A stretch of 64,000 nt of DNA from NCBI GenBank assembly GCA_003868215.1, contig QWDQ01000015.1, forward strand, positions 248,001 through 312,000, given 5' to 3'. The notes below the pieces were generated by a model that worked only from the letters and a program-made list of their open reading frames with translations, was not told the origin of the DNA and did no database searches. The DNA comes from Pseudophaeomoniella oleicola. Lineage: Eukaryota > Ascomycota > Eurotiomycetes > Phaeomoniellales > Phaeomoniellaceae. The translations under genes were made by a program, and so were the position numbers. Shown here piece by piece: positions 47,266-59,071 of the stretch (its first letter is position 1; each line of letters starts with the position of its first letter).

Positions 47266-49095
47266 TCAAGCGTGGATAGCCTGCTGGACGTGAGGGTAGA
47301 CGGTGATGAGACGCTGCCAGAGGTCTCCGTGATCTGGGTTATCTTAGCCTCAGGTTCTGGTCTCTTGCGGAGACATTATGCGTTTCTTGGAGGAGTTTTA
47401 AAGGGGGGATTAACAGTGGTCAGGGAAAGGGGAAATAGAGTTAACAGATCGATGTCAGACATACCGGATATTACGACTTGGGGATCCCACGCCATTGCCA
47501 CGAAGATTGTGTCTCTGCTTACGTTAGCCATGATTCTCTCCTGGAAGACGGTGTACGGAAAGGGAAATCAAAACATACACTCCACTGCTGATCGGGGTCA
47601 TGAAGATATGGCAAACCTGTAAGCCAATAACGAACGCAAACGCCATGATGACAGGTGTGAATGTTCTTCCATCGTTGTAAGCTGGGTTGGTAAATTCCAG
47701 ATACAGATAAGCGAATAGTGCGCAAGAATAGGCGACAAACATCGACCCCATCGTTATCACGGGACCGATCAAGCAATCGTTGACCAGAGCATCGACGCCG
47801 CGATCTTTCATCATCCTCCACGTATCTTTGGCCGCAGGGATATAGGCTTTGCCGTACAATGCTATGTGGGAAAACGCATAGCGGTTGATGAATTGCACGG
47901 CCCAATCGAGGATCCCGATGATACAGCCAAGGATGCAGAACATTATAGTGCCAACGATGTTGCCTTGAGAAGCTTCTTGCTGTTGAGCAAGGCTGCAGGC
48001 TTGACGGAGCATGTTGATCAAAGCGACAATCAAAGATCCGAATGAAATAGAGCCAAAAGAGTACGTCGTTGCACGGCGGAATGCTCCACGGGTAATACCC
48101 TTTGGCATACCCCCTTGTCTGCCAGAACAAAAGTACCAGGATCCGTAGACTCCAGCGATGGTAGTGTGTATCGTGTTCTTCAGCCATTCGGTAATCCAGT
48201 AACCGGCAAACGTGATGAAGACCACGAGTCCGATCACCTTTGCTGTTGAACACGAACCGGTTCCAGCTCCACCACTGCTAGAGCATGCTGGGTTCGCAGT
48301 ACCACCAGACGAGGGTTCATAGGCAACATAGACGGCTACCAAGGTTACGGAGAACCAGGCTGCGAACGCGATTGAGCATATCCCTCCAATGAGACTGACG
48401 ATGAAGATGTGTCCGTGATTGCGAGCCACATCCATGCAAGTTTGCATCATCAAGACCGAGAATGGAATTCTGGGGATCCAACTGACGAAGCAAACGATAC
48501 CCCATATTGCAAAGATCGCAAAGACGATGCCTGCTCCCCAAAGGTGTCTGTACAGGTAGTACACGGCTGTACCCACACCCAGCACAATATTAAGTATCCC
48601 ACTGATCCAGATGAACTGCTTCGTGAAGGCGCGGGCACACAGAAAGTAGGCCCAGCTGAAGACAAAAGCGATGCAGAGGACGAAGATGAAGAGCACTATC
48701 GTGTTGGTGTTGAGTGAGAAACTATTGCCGCTGTCATAGATACCACCACCATTGAAGCTGTGGTATTTGGAATAGCTGTAGAGGGTCAATCCAGAGACTG
48801 CAACGAAGCCGGCGAATGTGAGAATAAATAGAATTCCTGCCCACAGGTCATTCCACTTGGGTCTTTCAACCTTGAATGTCTGGTCAAAAGTCTGTTTGTT
48901 ATCTGTCGGCGGGTTGAAGTTCTGGCCGTAGGTTGGTGGCTTTTGCTCTGGAGGAGGATACTGTGATTGCGGAGGAGGTTCATATCCGTTGTTTTGTCCT
49001 CCATAGGCTTGCTGTGGAGGTGGTGGTGCATATTGAGGTTGTTGGTAAGTCTGTTGGTTGTTATAGTAGCTGTTTGCCTCGCCGCGCTGCGCCAT
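47266..49095 (-). CDS. PNS1: Pns1 / choline-transporter-like (CTL) membrane protein
   Basis: Exons 49095-47579, 47514-47465 and 47342-47266 give 547 residues. The ATG at 49095 (MAQRGEANSYY) starts a Gln/Pro/Tyr-rich cytosolic tail of about 80 residues. A hydrophobic body with about ten membrane segments follows. Family motifs include DLWAGILFILTFAGFVAVS, WIPRIPFSVLMMQTCMDVAR, FITFAGYWITEWLKNTIHTT and AGVYGSWYF, then the C-terminal signature HIALYGKAYIPAAKDTWRMM and LVNDCLIGPVITMG. The two small last exons restore SSGVDTIFVAMAWDPQVVIS and DLWQRLITVYPHVQQ, the usual end of Pns1. It is a plasma-membrane protein in yeast whose transport role is still unclear; choline uptake is not proven. Confidence 0.94.
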
Positions 49096-50437
49096 TGTAG
49101 ATATTGACGGTGGTTTTCCTGCAGTGCAGTAGCCGATGGGAGTTAGAATCAAAGAATCTCACGATTCTTGACAGTGCAGTCAAGCGACCTGACCGCAATG
49201 GTCGGATCACTTTGTTGAGTTGAGTTTAATTAACAGCTCAAGTAGATCAATCCCTCACCAACGCGATCGTCTTGCGTTGAAGTCGCGCGGATCACCGTGA
49301 CTGATATACTAAGTATCGCAACCCTTGACGGCGACAACAGAGACAAGCAAGAACAAGAACAAGCCGGGATAAAAGCTATACGGAGATGGAGCATGAGCTC
49401 ATGTTAAAAATGAATTGCATTGACTTGGTCTTGATTCTCGGGAGTTTTCAGCTTGCTCGATGCAATGACCCCAACTTTCCAGACAAAGTTTCCACCTTGC
49501 GATTGGCGAACTGGGAAGGTGCGAGAGAGGCAACAACACAACAAGGCACATTGTGATATGATCAATCTAATCTGTTCTATGTAGTCTCTTCACTATAAAA
49601 AAAAGACACTGATCAATATTCGATGATCTACCACTTTGGATCTTCTCTTATATATTTCCCTTGTCGCTATATATACTAGATTACATACTGACATTAATTT
49701 GATGTTGTTATTATCAGACTGTGGCCAATGGATGACGTGACGACCGAGGAGATGATCGCATAGTGGAAGATCGTCTCCATCGTTCCCGTTCCCTTCGAGC
49801 CCTTCAAGCCTTTTTGGGTGCCAGAAACCCCACCAGAAGTCCAATGGCCCCGTCAAAACATCGTAACTTAGTAAACAGGGTTGAATGAGGCATGGCGTCA
49901 TTCCTGGGAGATAACTATTATTATCGCAACCACCCCTAAACTACATCCAAGGTAATTAATTACAATCTATCTAATTACCACCTTGCGATGAAAAGTATTT
50001 CCTCTTCTTGATGCCATCCAGAGAATTGTATAGATTTTGTATATCCTTGCCTTGTAAATATGGCCTGTTGACCCCTCGGAAATATGATTCAAGATCAATC
50101 AACCATCTGACGACCCTAGGAAGAGTCAGGGAAATGACAACGTACATGAAATCGGTCTACCATCACTGTAGAGGTATCACTATGCACGCTTCCGCCTTCT
50201 ACACTGGCAAAAATTCAGAGAATACAAAGGACACCAGCTCCATCAAGATGAAAACAGAACGGAGCATGCAGTATATCGTTGGCCCACAAGGTCTTTTGGT
50301 GCAAAGCCTTCCTTCTCATCCGTCTTCTTCAGGATCAACCACCAGGTGGCGGAGACTTTCTTTCCGTGGCGAGATGTAATCTGTAAGAACCAGTGCGTCG
50401 TTAACGTGCAAGATATCACGAATTCGAAATGTGGCCT
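49096..50437. other. Intergenic region Pns1-like gene - importin gene
   Basis: No gene recognised. Both neighbours are minus-strand, so this includes the Pns1 promoter and importin 3' region. Frames at 49593-49901 and 50008-50379 lack similarity. Confidence 0.45.
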
Positions 50438-53400
50438 TTATTGAGCTGGTGGAGGTGGTGCTCCCATTGCGGCAGCTGCTTGAGCCATCTGCGCTTGAAG
50501 ACCTTGTGCGAGTTCCTGGGATTGCAGTGCCTTGGTCTCTGCTTCGTGGATGACTCCTTGAAGCACTTGTTGGTCATCGGGCGTGAGAACCTTGGTTAGT
50601 TCCTGATACATCGGAGGTTGTTCTTGCTGGAGCCCTGCGAGACGAAGATTAGGAATGCGTTCAGCAAACAGGCGGAAGACAGGAAAAACCTACTTAACAG
50701 CGAATCCCTAAATAGCTGATATGGTTCGACCTTGTCGAGTGGTGTCTCGAGAAGTGAATCCTCGTCGAGGTCGTCATCGTCGTCATCATCCGCAATTTGA
50801 CCAAATTTCTGGGCCTGTATGCTGTTAGTAAAAAGAGTAAGCGACACCGGACGAACACTCACCTCTTGGTTCAAAAATTCGAGATATGCAGCGCTCTCAT
50901 CCTTCACATCTCCCTCCTCGGCCGTCTCTTCTTCCCCAGTCCATTCCGCCTCATTACCGACCCACTCATCTTCGCTGTCGTCACCATCTGCATATTGATC
51001 ATCTGCGTCACCCAGGTCGTTTGCCCGGGCAGCTTCTTCGCGAACTTTCACGGCCGCTGGCAGTGTTCTAAACATGGTGGTCACCCCAGTGAGGAGCCTT
51101 GGCCAACCCGTCTGTACGCTCTGGGGTACTTGATCAGCGCGTAGATTGAGCAAGGCGCTGATGGCACAAATGCAAAGCTTCTTGTCGTGGACCCGACGGA
51201 ACGATTCGATGTTGCTGAACCACAGAGAGAAGAACTTGTTGGTCCAGCCCTTACTTTCAAGAGCCCTCATGGCCAATAAGGGATTGTAATAAATGCCATT
51301 GACAACCATCTCCATGAGGTGGATCTTGTAGCTCTTGACGATTGTCTTGCCTTGGCTTCCGGCGAGCACGTTCATGGCAAGCTCGATAAATATGGGGACG
51401 TAATTGTCGATATGGCCGCGGAGATTGAGCATAATGCCTTCCGCAAGTTTGCAGCCACAGATTCTGTCGACACCGCCGACTTTAGGATCCGTAAAGATGT
51501 CTCGCACCATTCCGACCATAGCTGCAAGGTATTGTGGTTTGGTAATCAGCGCCTGCTGGCCATAGGTCACAAAGTTATCAAGAGCCGGTAGCATGTCTTC
51601 GAGATAGAGTTCGGCGCCTTCTTTGAAGCATTTGTGGATGAGCTCAAATGCCTGCCACATGGTATCGGAAATACCCTTGGATGCAAAGGTGCAGCTGTCC
51701 ACAATCTCGAATATCTCGTTGTAGAGATCGTAGAGCTTGTTTTCAAGCGTGATCGTAATCACCGGCATGAGAATGGTTTCAAGGTGGAGGAGGACATCCG
51801 GAGAAGCTTCCAGTGTCAGTATAAGAGTGCCAATCGTTTGTAACACGCCAAGTGCAGCAATGCTCTTGTCGTCCAGATAGTCCGCATATTCTTCTCCTTT
51901 GGTTTCATTGCGCTCGAGAAGCTCTCGGACAATCCGCAGGTAAGTATCTCGAAGTTGTTCACTGAGCGCCACAGCAAACGGCGTCAACTGCTCAGAAAAG
52001 ACTTCGACAAAGTCTTCCATAACATTCGCAAGAGCATCCACGTCGACCTCGTTAGCAAGCTTCAGGAGTTGCTGCATAATCTGAGGGATATTCTGTTGCA
52101 TCGCCATCCGAATAACGTCGTGCCTGATCAGCGGTTGAAGCGCAAGAGCCGCCATGACCCGCACAGGTAGGTCCGGGTCGGCCATGGATTCTAGAATATT
52201 GCGGTAGATAACCATGAGGTTGTTCGGATCCTTGAAATCCAACTGCTGGAATTTTTCGAGAGTATCACAGGCTCGAGCACGAAGGAAACCATGAGGACTT
52301 CTGAACTCTGGAAAGACATGTCTGACAAAGAAGTATTCGACTTGATCGGCAATAGGACTCTTCTTGCCCAGTATTACTGACGCTAAAGAGCCGATCATTC
52401 TCAAAGCACCTTCTTTCTCTCTTGGAATTTTCTGATCATCCGGTGACGATTCGTATTTATTCACAATGGTATTGACAAACTGCAGGATCGCAAAGACCTG
52501 CTTCTTCCGGCTCTTGGTGAGGGCAAACAGGAAGTTCGTGGCCGCCATGTCGGGAGAGGAGACTTCTTCATAAAAGTTGAGTTTCCTGTGCAGGTATTCA
52601 GGTGGATCGGTGTCGAAAAGCTCGAGGTCCTCGTCAGATTGACACAGAATTGGGAATATCAAATGTTGGATGAGACTGTCCATATGAGGCTTTAGATGTT
52701 CCCACATACTCTTTGGCTTGACGCATTCTTCTAAGAAAATCATGGTATATGATAGCGCTGGCTTGCTGAGCCAATTATTACCACCAACCCACTTCTCTAT
52801 TTCGCGTAAATAGCCCTTGAGGATTTCGGGAGCAAAGGTCGAGATGAAGATCTTTGGGTAGTCGCCATATTCCTTGTTGTTGGCCTTTGAGCTTGTTCCT
52901 GGGTTTCCATAGCGGACATATAAACGGTTGAGGTTTGCGTAAGCCCATTTCTTCGACTTCCACCAATAATTTTGTTCTCTTTCATCCACATCTTCAATCA
53001 TGGAGGCTGGTGGCGGCGTCTTCTCAATCAATCGTAAGAACAGGGTGCACCAATCTACAGTCGCTTGCTGTATCCTTAACGGCAGGGGAAGCTCGTACTA
53101 TCATCTACGTTAGCACATGCCGTATTTTACTTCGCGACTTTACTCACATATATGGCATGCTTGTAGCACTTAACAGCAATACGCATCATCTCACCTGCGT
53201 CATTGCTTTCCTCCGCTAGCAACCGGTTGGCAAGGGTAAGGAGAGGTGGGAAGGCAGCTTCCACGATTTTGTCCAGATCCGCCCGGCTATCGCCCGCCTT
53301 AAATCGGTACGTCCGACAGATAGCCAGCAGGCATTGTAAACCAGCAAATACCGAATTTGCATCCTGCGTATTCAGCAACTGCAGCGTTATATCCATGAAG

Positions 53401-53884
53401 TTGGGCCATTTTTCTGGGAAATCGTTCTGCAGGATCGTCTGCAGGATCGGTACTAGTTGAGAACGAATTTGAGGGGCTGACGACGCCAGAACTGGTAGAA
53501 GACGATCGCGAAATGGACCGCGCTCGTTCTCTGGAATAGGCTTGTGTATTCCACCTTCTTCAATTGGGGCCCATCCTCGCGTTATTCTGTTCTTGAGATA
53601 GACAACGGCTATAAGGGTGGTCAGCTTCGTGATATGAGTGCTTCGGCGGCATACGAACTGGAAAGTCGAACTCCGGTGTCTTGTTCCGCTTGCAAGATAT
53701 CGAGAAGGGCGTTAGGAAACCCGGGCTGTTCCTCGGCCTGTACACCAAGTTGTTTAGTCCATGCGCTGAGACACGACTCGAAGGTGGGACTTACATATTT
53801 CAGATCCAACTCGGCTTGTCTTCGGTTATCTGCATTTGCATCAAGAGTCGACTGTATACGACCCCGAAGTGCTGTGACGTCCAT
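50438..53884 (-). CDS. Importin-beta family nuclear import receptor (Sxm1/Nmd5, importin-7/8 type)
   Basis: Six exons: 53884-53795, 53737-53659, 53608-53148, 53097-50863, 50814-50694 and 50634-50438, giving 1060 residues, the family's usual length. The N terminus is MDVTALRGRIQSTLDANADN, then AEEQPGFPNALLDILQ and VVYLKNRITRGWAPIEE, the importin-beta N-terminal domain. The long fourth exon carries HEAT repeats, for example YLREIEKWVGGNNWLSKPAL, FPILCQSDEDLELFDTDPPE and FLRARACDTLEKFQQLDF. Acidic stretches near the C terminus (EDEWVGNEAEWTGEEE, DDDDDDLDED) match importin-7/8 relatives. The last exon ends in an Ala/Gln/Pro-rich tail. The 53658/53609 intron has a weak GTTCGT donor. Yeast Sxm1 and Nmd5 import ribosomal proteins, Lhp1, TFIIS and Hog1; cargo here is unknown. 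Confidence 0.93.
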
Positions 53885-54473
53885 TGTTGCCTGGCCAGGG
53901 CACCGATCCCTGGCTCGTGATCAGAGTCGCAGATCTTCTGTATTGCGTGATGAATCGGACGTGGGACTCGAGGCAGGGGATGTGCCCTCTCTTTGCAGGG
54001 CCAAACGAGTCAAATCTAATGATGTTCAATAATCTCCAAACGCCTGCCGGTGCAAAGCGAATTGAAGGGTGTAGGGCATGTAGAAAATTGAAAGGAGGAG
54101 GGGTGAATTATGCAAAAGTGCTTGGTGCTCCTCTGTTTGTATCCCCACGGTTCTTCACAAAATTTAAGGTACCACATGGTTATCGGTAGACCGGCCATAA
54201 TTTGTTGTCTGATCAGGCCAACAAGGCCGACATATCAGTCCATCTTCCCAATCTCAGGCACGTCGATACCACATTGCACCGCATCCTACGAATGAGATTG
54301 TCTATCAAATCATCTTGCATGAATTCTTCCTGGCCTCGACTGATACTATTCATCATAGGGTCTGTAACCGAGAGAGCTCTGTGGCTCGCACGCACCAGTA
54401 CCCACTGTGGAAGCCAAGCCCACATCTGTCTTCACCGTCACATTCGCTTCCTTGGGTACCATTGTCGACTTTA
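53885..54473. other. Intergenic region importin gene - SKI2
   Basis: Importin promoter plus SKI2 3' region. Overlapping frames on both strands have no similarity to known families. Confidence 0.5.
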
Positions 54474-57400
54474 CTACATATACAAAGACGCGGTGAAGAT
54501 GACGTCGCGCTTGATCAGTTCCTGTGCCGTCTGCATCTTCGTGTACAACATAGGATCCCCGATAATCCTTGCAGCACTCTTGACTTCTCTGCATGTCTCA
54601 TCTAAACGTGTAATGACCCTCACGATTGTTCCCTCCATCACGTCGGTGAGATCCGTGATCCGATTGAATGACATCCCCCGAGCCCATTCATATACAACTT
54701 CGGCCAAGCCAAACCTCGGACGACTAACAAAATCATTGGAATCCTCACTCGAGAGGATAACCTGATGCAAGATTTGATAGTGGTTGACCTTTTCCGCGAT
54801 TTCGATGATTTTCTCTTTGCCCCTTTCCAACGACGCTGTCAGGTTTGGTTCATTGTCCGTCTTCTCTTGGAATACGAAGGCCGAGAGGAGGGCAACAATT
54901 TCTTCGGGCTCGAAATCGGCCAATGCATTCTCGAGGATCAATTCGGTCAGAACAAGCTCATCAGCCGAGTGAATCTGGTAGCCGGTATCAATTTCTGCTC
55001 TTGATCGGTAATAGAATATCATACCTCGCATGCAACTTTACCCTTAAGTTGAACTCGATCCTCGTCGTCGATGAAACCGAGGTCTTTGAGCACTCGGATG
55101 CGTTGCTGATAGTCAGGGAGGAGTTGCAGATTCTGATCTGACATTAACTGCTTCAGATCCATTATCTTTTCCTTGACTACCCATTGGTCATGTTGCATTT
55201 CGAACTATAGAAGCATTAGCTATGCTCTGTCACCGACGGAGTAAACGTACATGTTTGAGAAAGTGAGGGCAATCCAAGCATTTCGCTGACTGAGCGATTT
55301 CCGCTTGTTTTTGACGCTCTACGAGGATATCAGTAACTGCCAAATCGTTGACTTTGCTGCTCCAGTCCATCTCGTTCCATCTTGTGGAACTCCAGGAGGA
55401 ATATTTCTTGATGAAAGTTTCTTCTGCGAACCGACGTTGTTCTGAAATTGCAAGTTAGCGAAACCACTGCAGCAGGAATATTCTTTGCCAGAGGAACTCA
55501 CCCTTAGCTATTTGCAGGTACCAATGCGGCCCGTCGAATTTGACCAAGGTATCAGTGATCACTTCAACATCTTCTAGTGCTACGGGTGCGACGCGTACTC
55601 GCACCTGCATGCCATCATCTGGAAGAAGCGGATAGAACGGTCGGAAATTTGGAAGAAAGGGGAGGAGGTCAGCAGCCTGCCGCTTAACATCTAATGGCTC
55701 AACATGAAGAACCTCGACATAGGGTTTGGGCCCCTTGATCATCAACCCTTCCCTCATAAGAATGCCGGCCGTACGGATTCCATCCTAAGAGTAAGTCAGC
55801 GTCAATATGGTATGCGTGAAATCCTGATGTGTTACCCTCTTGAAAGCGATGAGGCGCCGCGGTGACCATAGGCGTTTGCCAATGGGAGATCCTAGAACTA
55901 ACGTATGCAGATCTTGTGTCAACTTTTGGTAAGCCATGGCCGCATCGTGACAAGCCTCAAGATCTTGATCACATATGTCGCATGGTTCTCGTTTGATCTT
56001 GCTTAGACTCTCCTCTGACAACTGTACCTCTTTCTCATGTTGAGGCAATAGCGCCTGTGTTGCATTCTCACTGAAGCTTCTTTTGATCATTTCCTCGATC
56101 TTCAGAGCCTCGACTCGCAATAGGTTTAGAATCATGTTATATGTAAGGCGGAACTGAGAGCGGAGCTTGGTTGGGTCGCCGAGAATCATTTGCCGTAATT
56201 CTCCCGCAGGTGGTGCTTCTGTCCTTCCTGAAGTAACAATAATGACCGTACCTACAGGATCGAGACCTCTACGTCCCGCCCGTCCCGCCATCTGAGTATA
56301 TTCACCAGGTAACAGGTTCCTGAATTCCCGGCCATCATGCTTACGGTAGCCAGAAAAGACGACGGTCCTTGTTGGAAGGTTGAGCCCCATAGCGAAGGTC
56401 TCGGTAGCAAATAAGACCTTTACCAATGTTTTTGCAAATAGTATCTCAACGATTTCTTTGACGATTGGGAGAAGACCTCCATGATGCACTGCGACACCAC
56501 GACTTAGGAGCTCACGAAGACGACGAATTTGTGGCAGAACGCGGTCCTCAGGCTTCAATCGCGCAATGGATTTCTCAATGGTCATATGAATCGCACTTTT
56601 TTCTGCGGCTGTACAGAAATCCTGGTTCGACAGCGAGTCGGCATTTTCCTCGCATCTTTTCTTGGAGAAGACGAAAATGCAAGCAGGAAGAAGGCTGTTT
56701 TTCTTGAGATGCTGCACGAGGTGGACCCAGATATTGCGATCTTGGGCTGCACTAGTTCGCATTCCGCCTCTTCCTGTCCTTGCGATATTGCCTTGACCGC
56801 GATTCGCAGGTTGGCCCCTTCCACGCTGCGCGCCGCCTCGCTGCTGCTGTGCACCCCGTTGCGCTGTGCCACCTCTTCCTCCTCTCTGGGTTGCTCCACC
56901 TCGTTGTGTTGCTTGGGCCTCCGCTGCTTTCTGTTCTTTGGCTTTATCCCGTCCGGATAAGATATCGTTTGCATCTTTCCAGCCTTTCTCGATGAATCGT
57001 TTCTCTGAGTCGACTATCTTGACCATCTCTTTTCCGGCCCATATGTAATGCTCAAGGGGGACAGGCCGTTTCGGTGTTGATATGACGTATATGTCTTTCT
57101 TCTTCGTCCTTCCGACCCAAGACGCGAACTCATAAGTATTAGGCACAGTGGCTGACAGAAGGATGAAGTTTACATGGTCGGGCAGCATGATGATGACCTC
57201 CTCCCATACTACACCTCGCTCCAAGTCATTGACGTAATGAACTTCATCGAAGATGACGAACTCAACATCGCGGATAAGGTCCGCTCCGCGATATAGCATA
57301 CTTCTGAGGATCTCAGTAGTCATGATAAGACAACTAGCCTCGGGATTGATCTGAACATCGCCAGTCAATATACCAACATCATCACCAAAGGTCTGCCTGA

Positions 57401-58571
57401 AGTCACGAAATTTCTGATTGCTGAGCGCCTTGATGGGAGAAGTGTAGATGGCTTTCGTCATGTGCTTGGTAGCTAGTGCAATGGCGTACTCGGCGACAAC
57501 TGTCTTGCCCGCAGATGTATGAGCGGCAACAAACACAGAGTCACCATTCTCTAAATGATAGACTGCTTCTTTCTGAAATGTGTCCAGCTCGAATGGCCAC
57601 TCACGAGCCATTTCCGGCACCAACTCGTGGAAATTGGTAATGTCCTTGTTAACATTGACGACATGGGCCCATTCCTTGCCACCTCTCTTGAGCGACGAAG
57701 TAAGCAACTGCCCCCTCGGAGCTAGGGCGGGGTACTCGACAGGAAGCAGATCTTCAAGATCGTCATCCTGATCTTCCTCGTCGCTGCTGACATCAGGGTG
57801 TCCTCCTTCAGGGGATTTTGTACGATCTCCTCCAGAAGTTTGCGGCACAGCCCGAGGGATTGCATCAACCTCCTCTGCAGTCAAAGCATCTTCTACATCT
57901 TGCGAATCCTTCTTCAGCTCCTGATTTTTCTCTTCCTTGAACTGTATTCCGCGTGTAAAGCCAGGTGCGATCTCCAATAGGCCGTCACGAGAGCCAAAGT
58001 CGATTACTCGGTCGAGGCCGCTCCTTTTGCTTGATGTATTACCACTGGTCTCAACCTCGTGGTCTTCGATTGCTGCGATTGCGTCGACACCATCGAGACC
58101 ACCGGGAGCGAATGGAAAGAAGCCAGCAGCACCACGGACAAAGTCTGCTCGATCTGCAGGTTTTCTTTGCAGGGACGTGGAATTCTTGGCAGTAGCACTT
58201 GCGGCTGGAACAGTGACCTCTTTATAACCAACGACTCTGCCTTCAAGGCCTTCGCGAATGAAGCGTGTAACGGTCCTTGTCTGTGTAGGAGCAAGTTCAA
58301 GGAGGCCCTCATAGTCCACCGGGACTTCCCATCTTTGCTGCAGTTTGTTGAGCCACTCGGAATCAAACGTGGACGATGGAGTCAAAAAGCCCTTTTCAAG
58401 GCTCGCCTTGATGTCAGAAGGCGAAAGCCTTGCTTTCTTCGGTGGTGGCCGGTCATTTTCAAGGTCATCGATCCACGCATCGAGACCATCATCGCCAGCG
58501 TTGATGTCATGGTCATGGAGAGACACTTTGTGTAACGCCTCGGCGAGGCTACTACTTGTATCCGAGGTCAT
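54474..58571 (-). CDS. SKI2: Ski2 RNA helicase (cytosolic exosome cofactor, SKI complex)
   Basis: Exons 58571-55836, 55784-55502, 55441-55251, 55204-55025 and 54974-54474 give 1296 residues, close to yeast Ski2 (1287). The N-terminal region includes [20 protein letters not shown] and [11 protein letters not shown], needed in yeast for Ski3/Ski8 contact. Helicase core: AAHTSAGKT (near residue 350), DEVH (near 442), LSATVPN, then [12 protein letters not shown] and [10 protein letters not shown] (near 760). An Arg-Gly-Gln-rich insert with QRGG/RGRG units occupies about residues 550-605 between the two RecA domains, where the arch insertion is expected to be elsewhere. The C terminus ends with [17 protein letters not shown] and [12 protein letters not shown], typical of Ski2. 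The helicase threads RNA into the exosome for 3'-5' decay and non-stop decay. Confidence 0.96.
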
Positions 58572-59071
58572 GCTGTACCACCATCGACATCGAGTGGGGT
58601 TAGAATGAGCTGTTCAAGAAATTGCCTGGTTAGGCAATAAAATACGATGAAAGTCGACTGGAAGTTGCTGCGATTTGTTTGTCGTTCTGTTCATGCAATA
58701 TAAATATTAAAACCCTGGCTCCCCACGAAGTGCATCATCAATCTCCACCAATTTCCACGGCCCGCGTCGACATCTTAGTGTTATATATATCTTCACTCAT
58801 ATAGTACATGTACGACTTCACAATACGGTCATGCAAACTACAATAACAGCAAGGCCAATCTCCATCTTTTCGGAATGGATGTCTTTACCCTACGGCACTT
58901 CTCTCTGCTCAAATGAGTCTGGTCCCAAGTACGATACATGACTATCAAGATCGATATTGGACTAAAGCTGTGGATATCGACAAGTAGCGGCTTCATACGC
59001 GTTCCTCTTACCACAGGGGAGGGAAAGCTCATTCTCGTTCGCTGAACCCAAACAGGGATACTGAACGACGA
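58572..59071. promoter_or_regulatory. Putative bidirectional promoter of SKI2 and EED
   Basis: 500 bp between two start codons in head-to-head orientation. An A/T-rich stretch (TTATATATATC) lies near 58790. No specific factor site is claimed; promoter activity is inferred from gene arrangement only. Confidence 0.45.
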
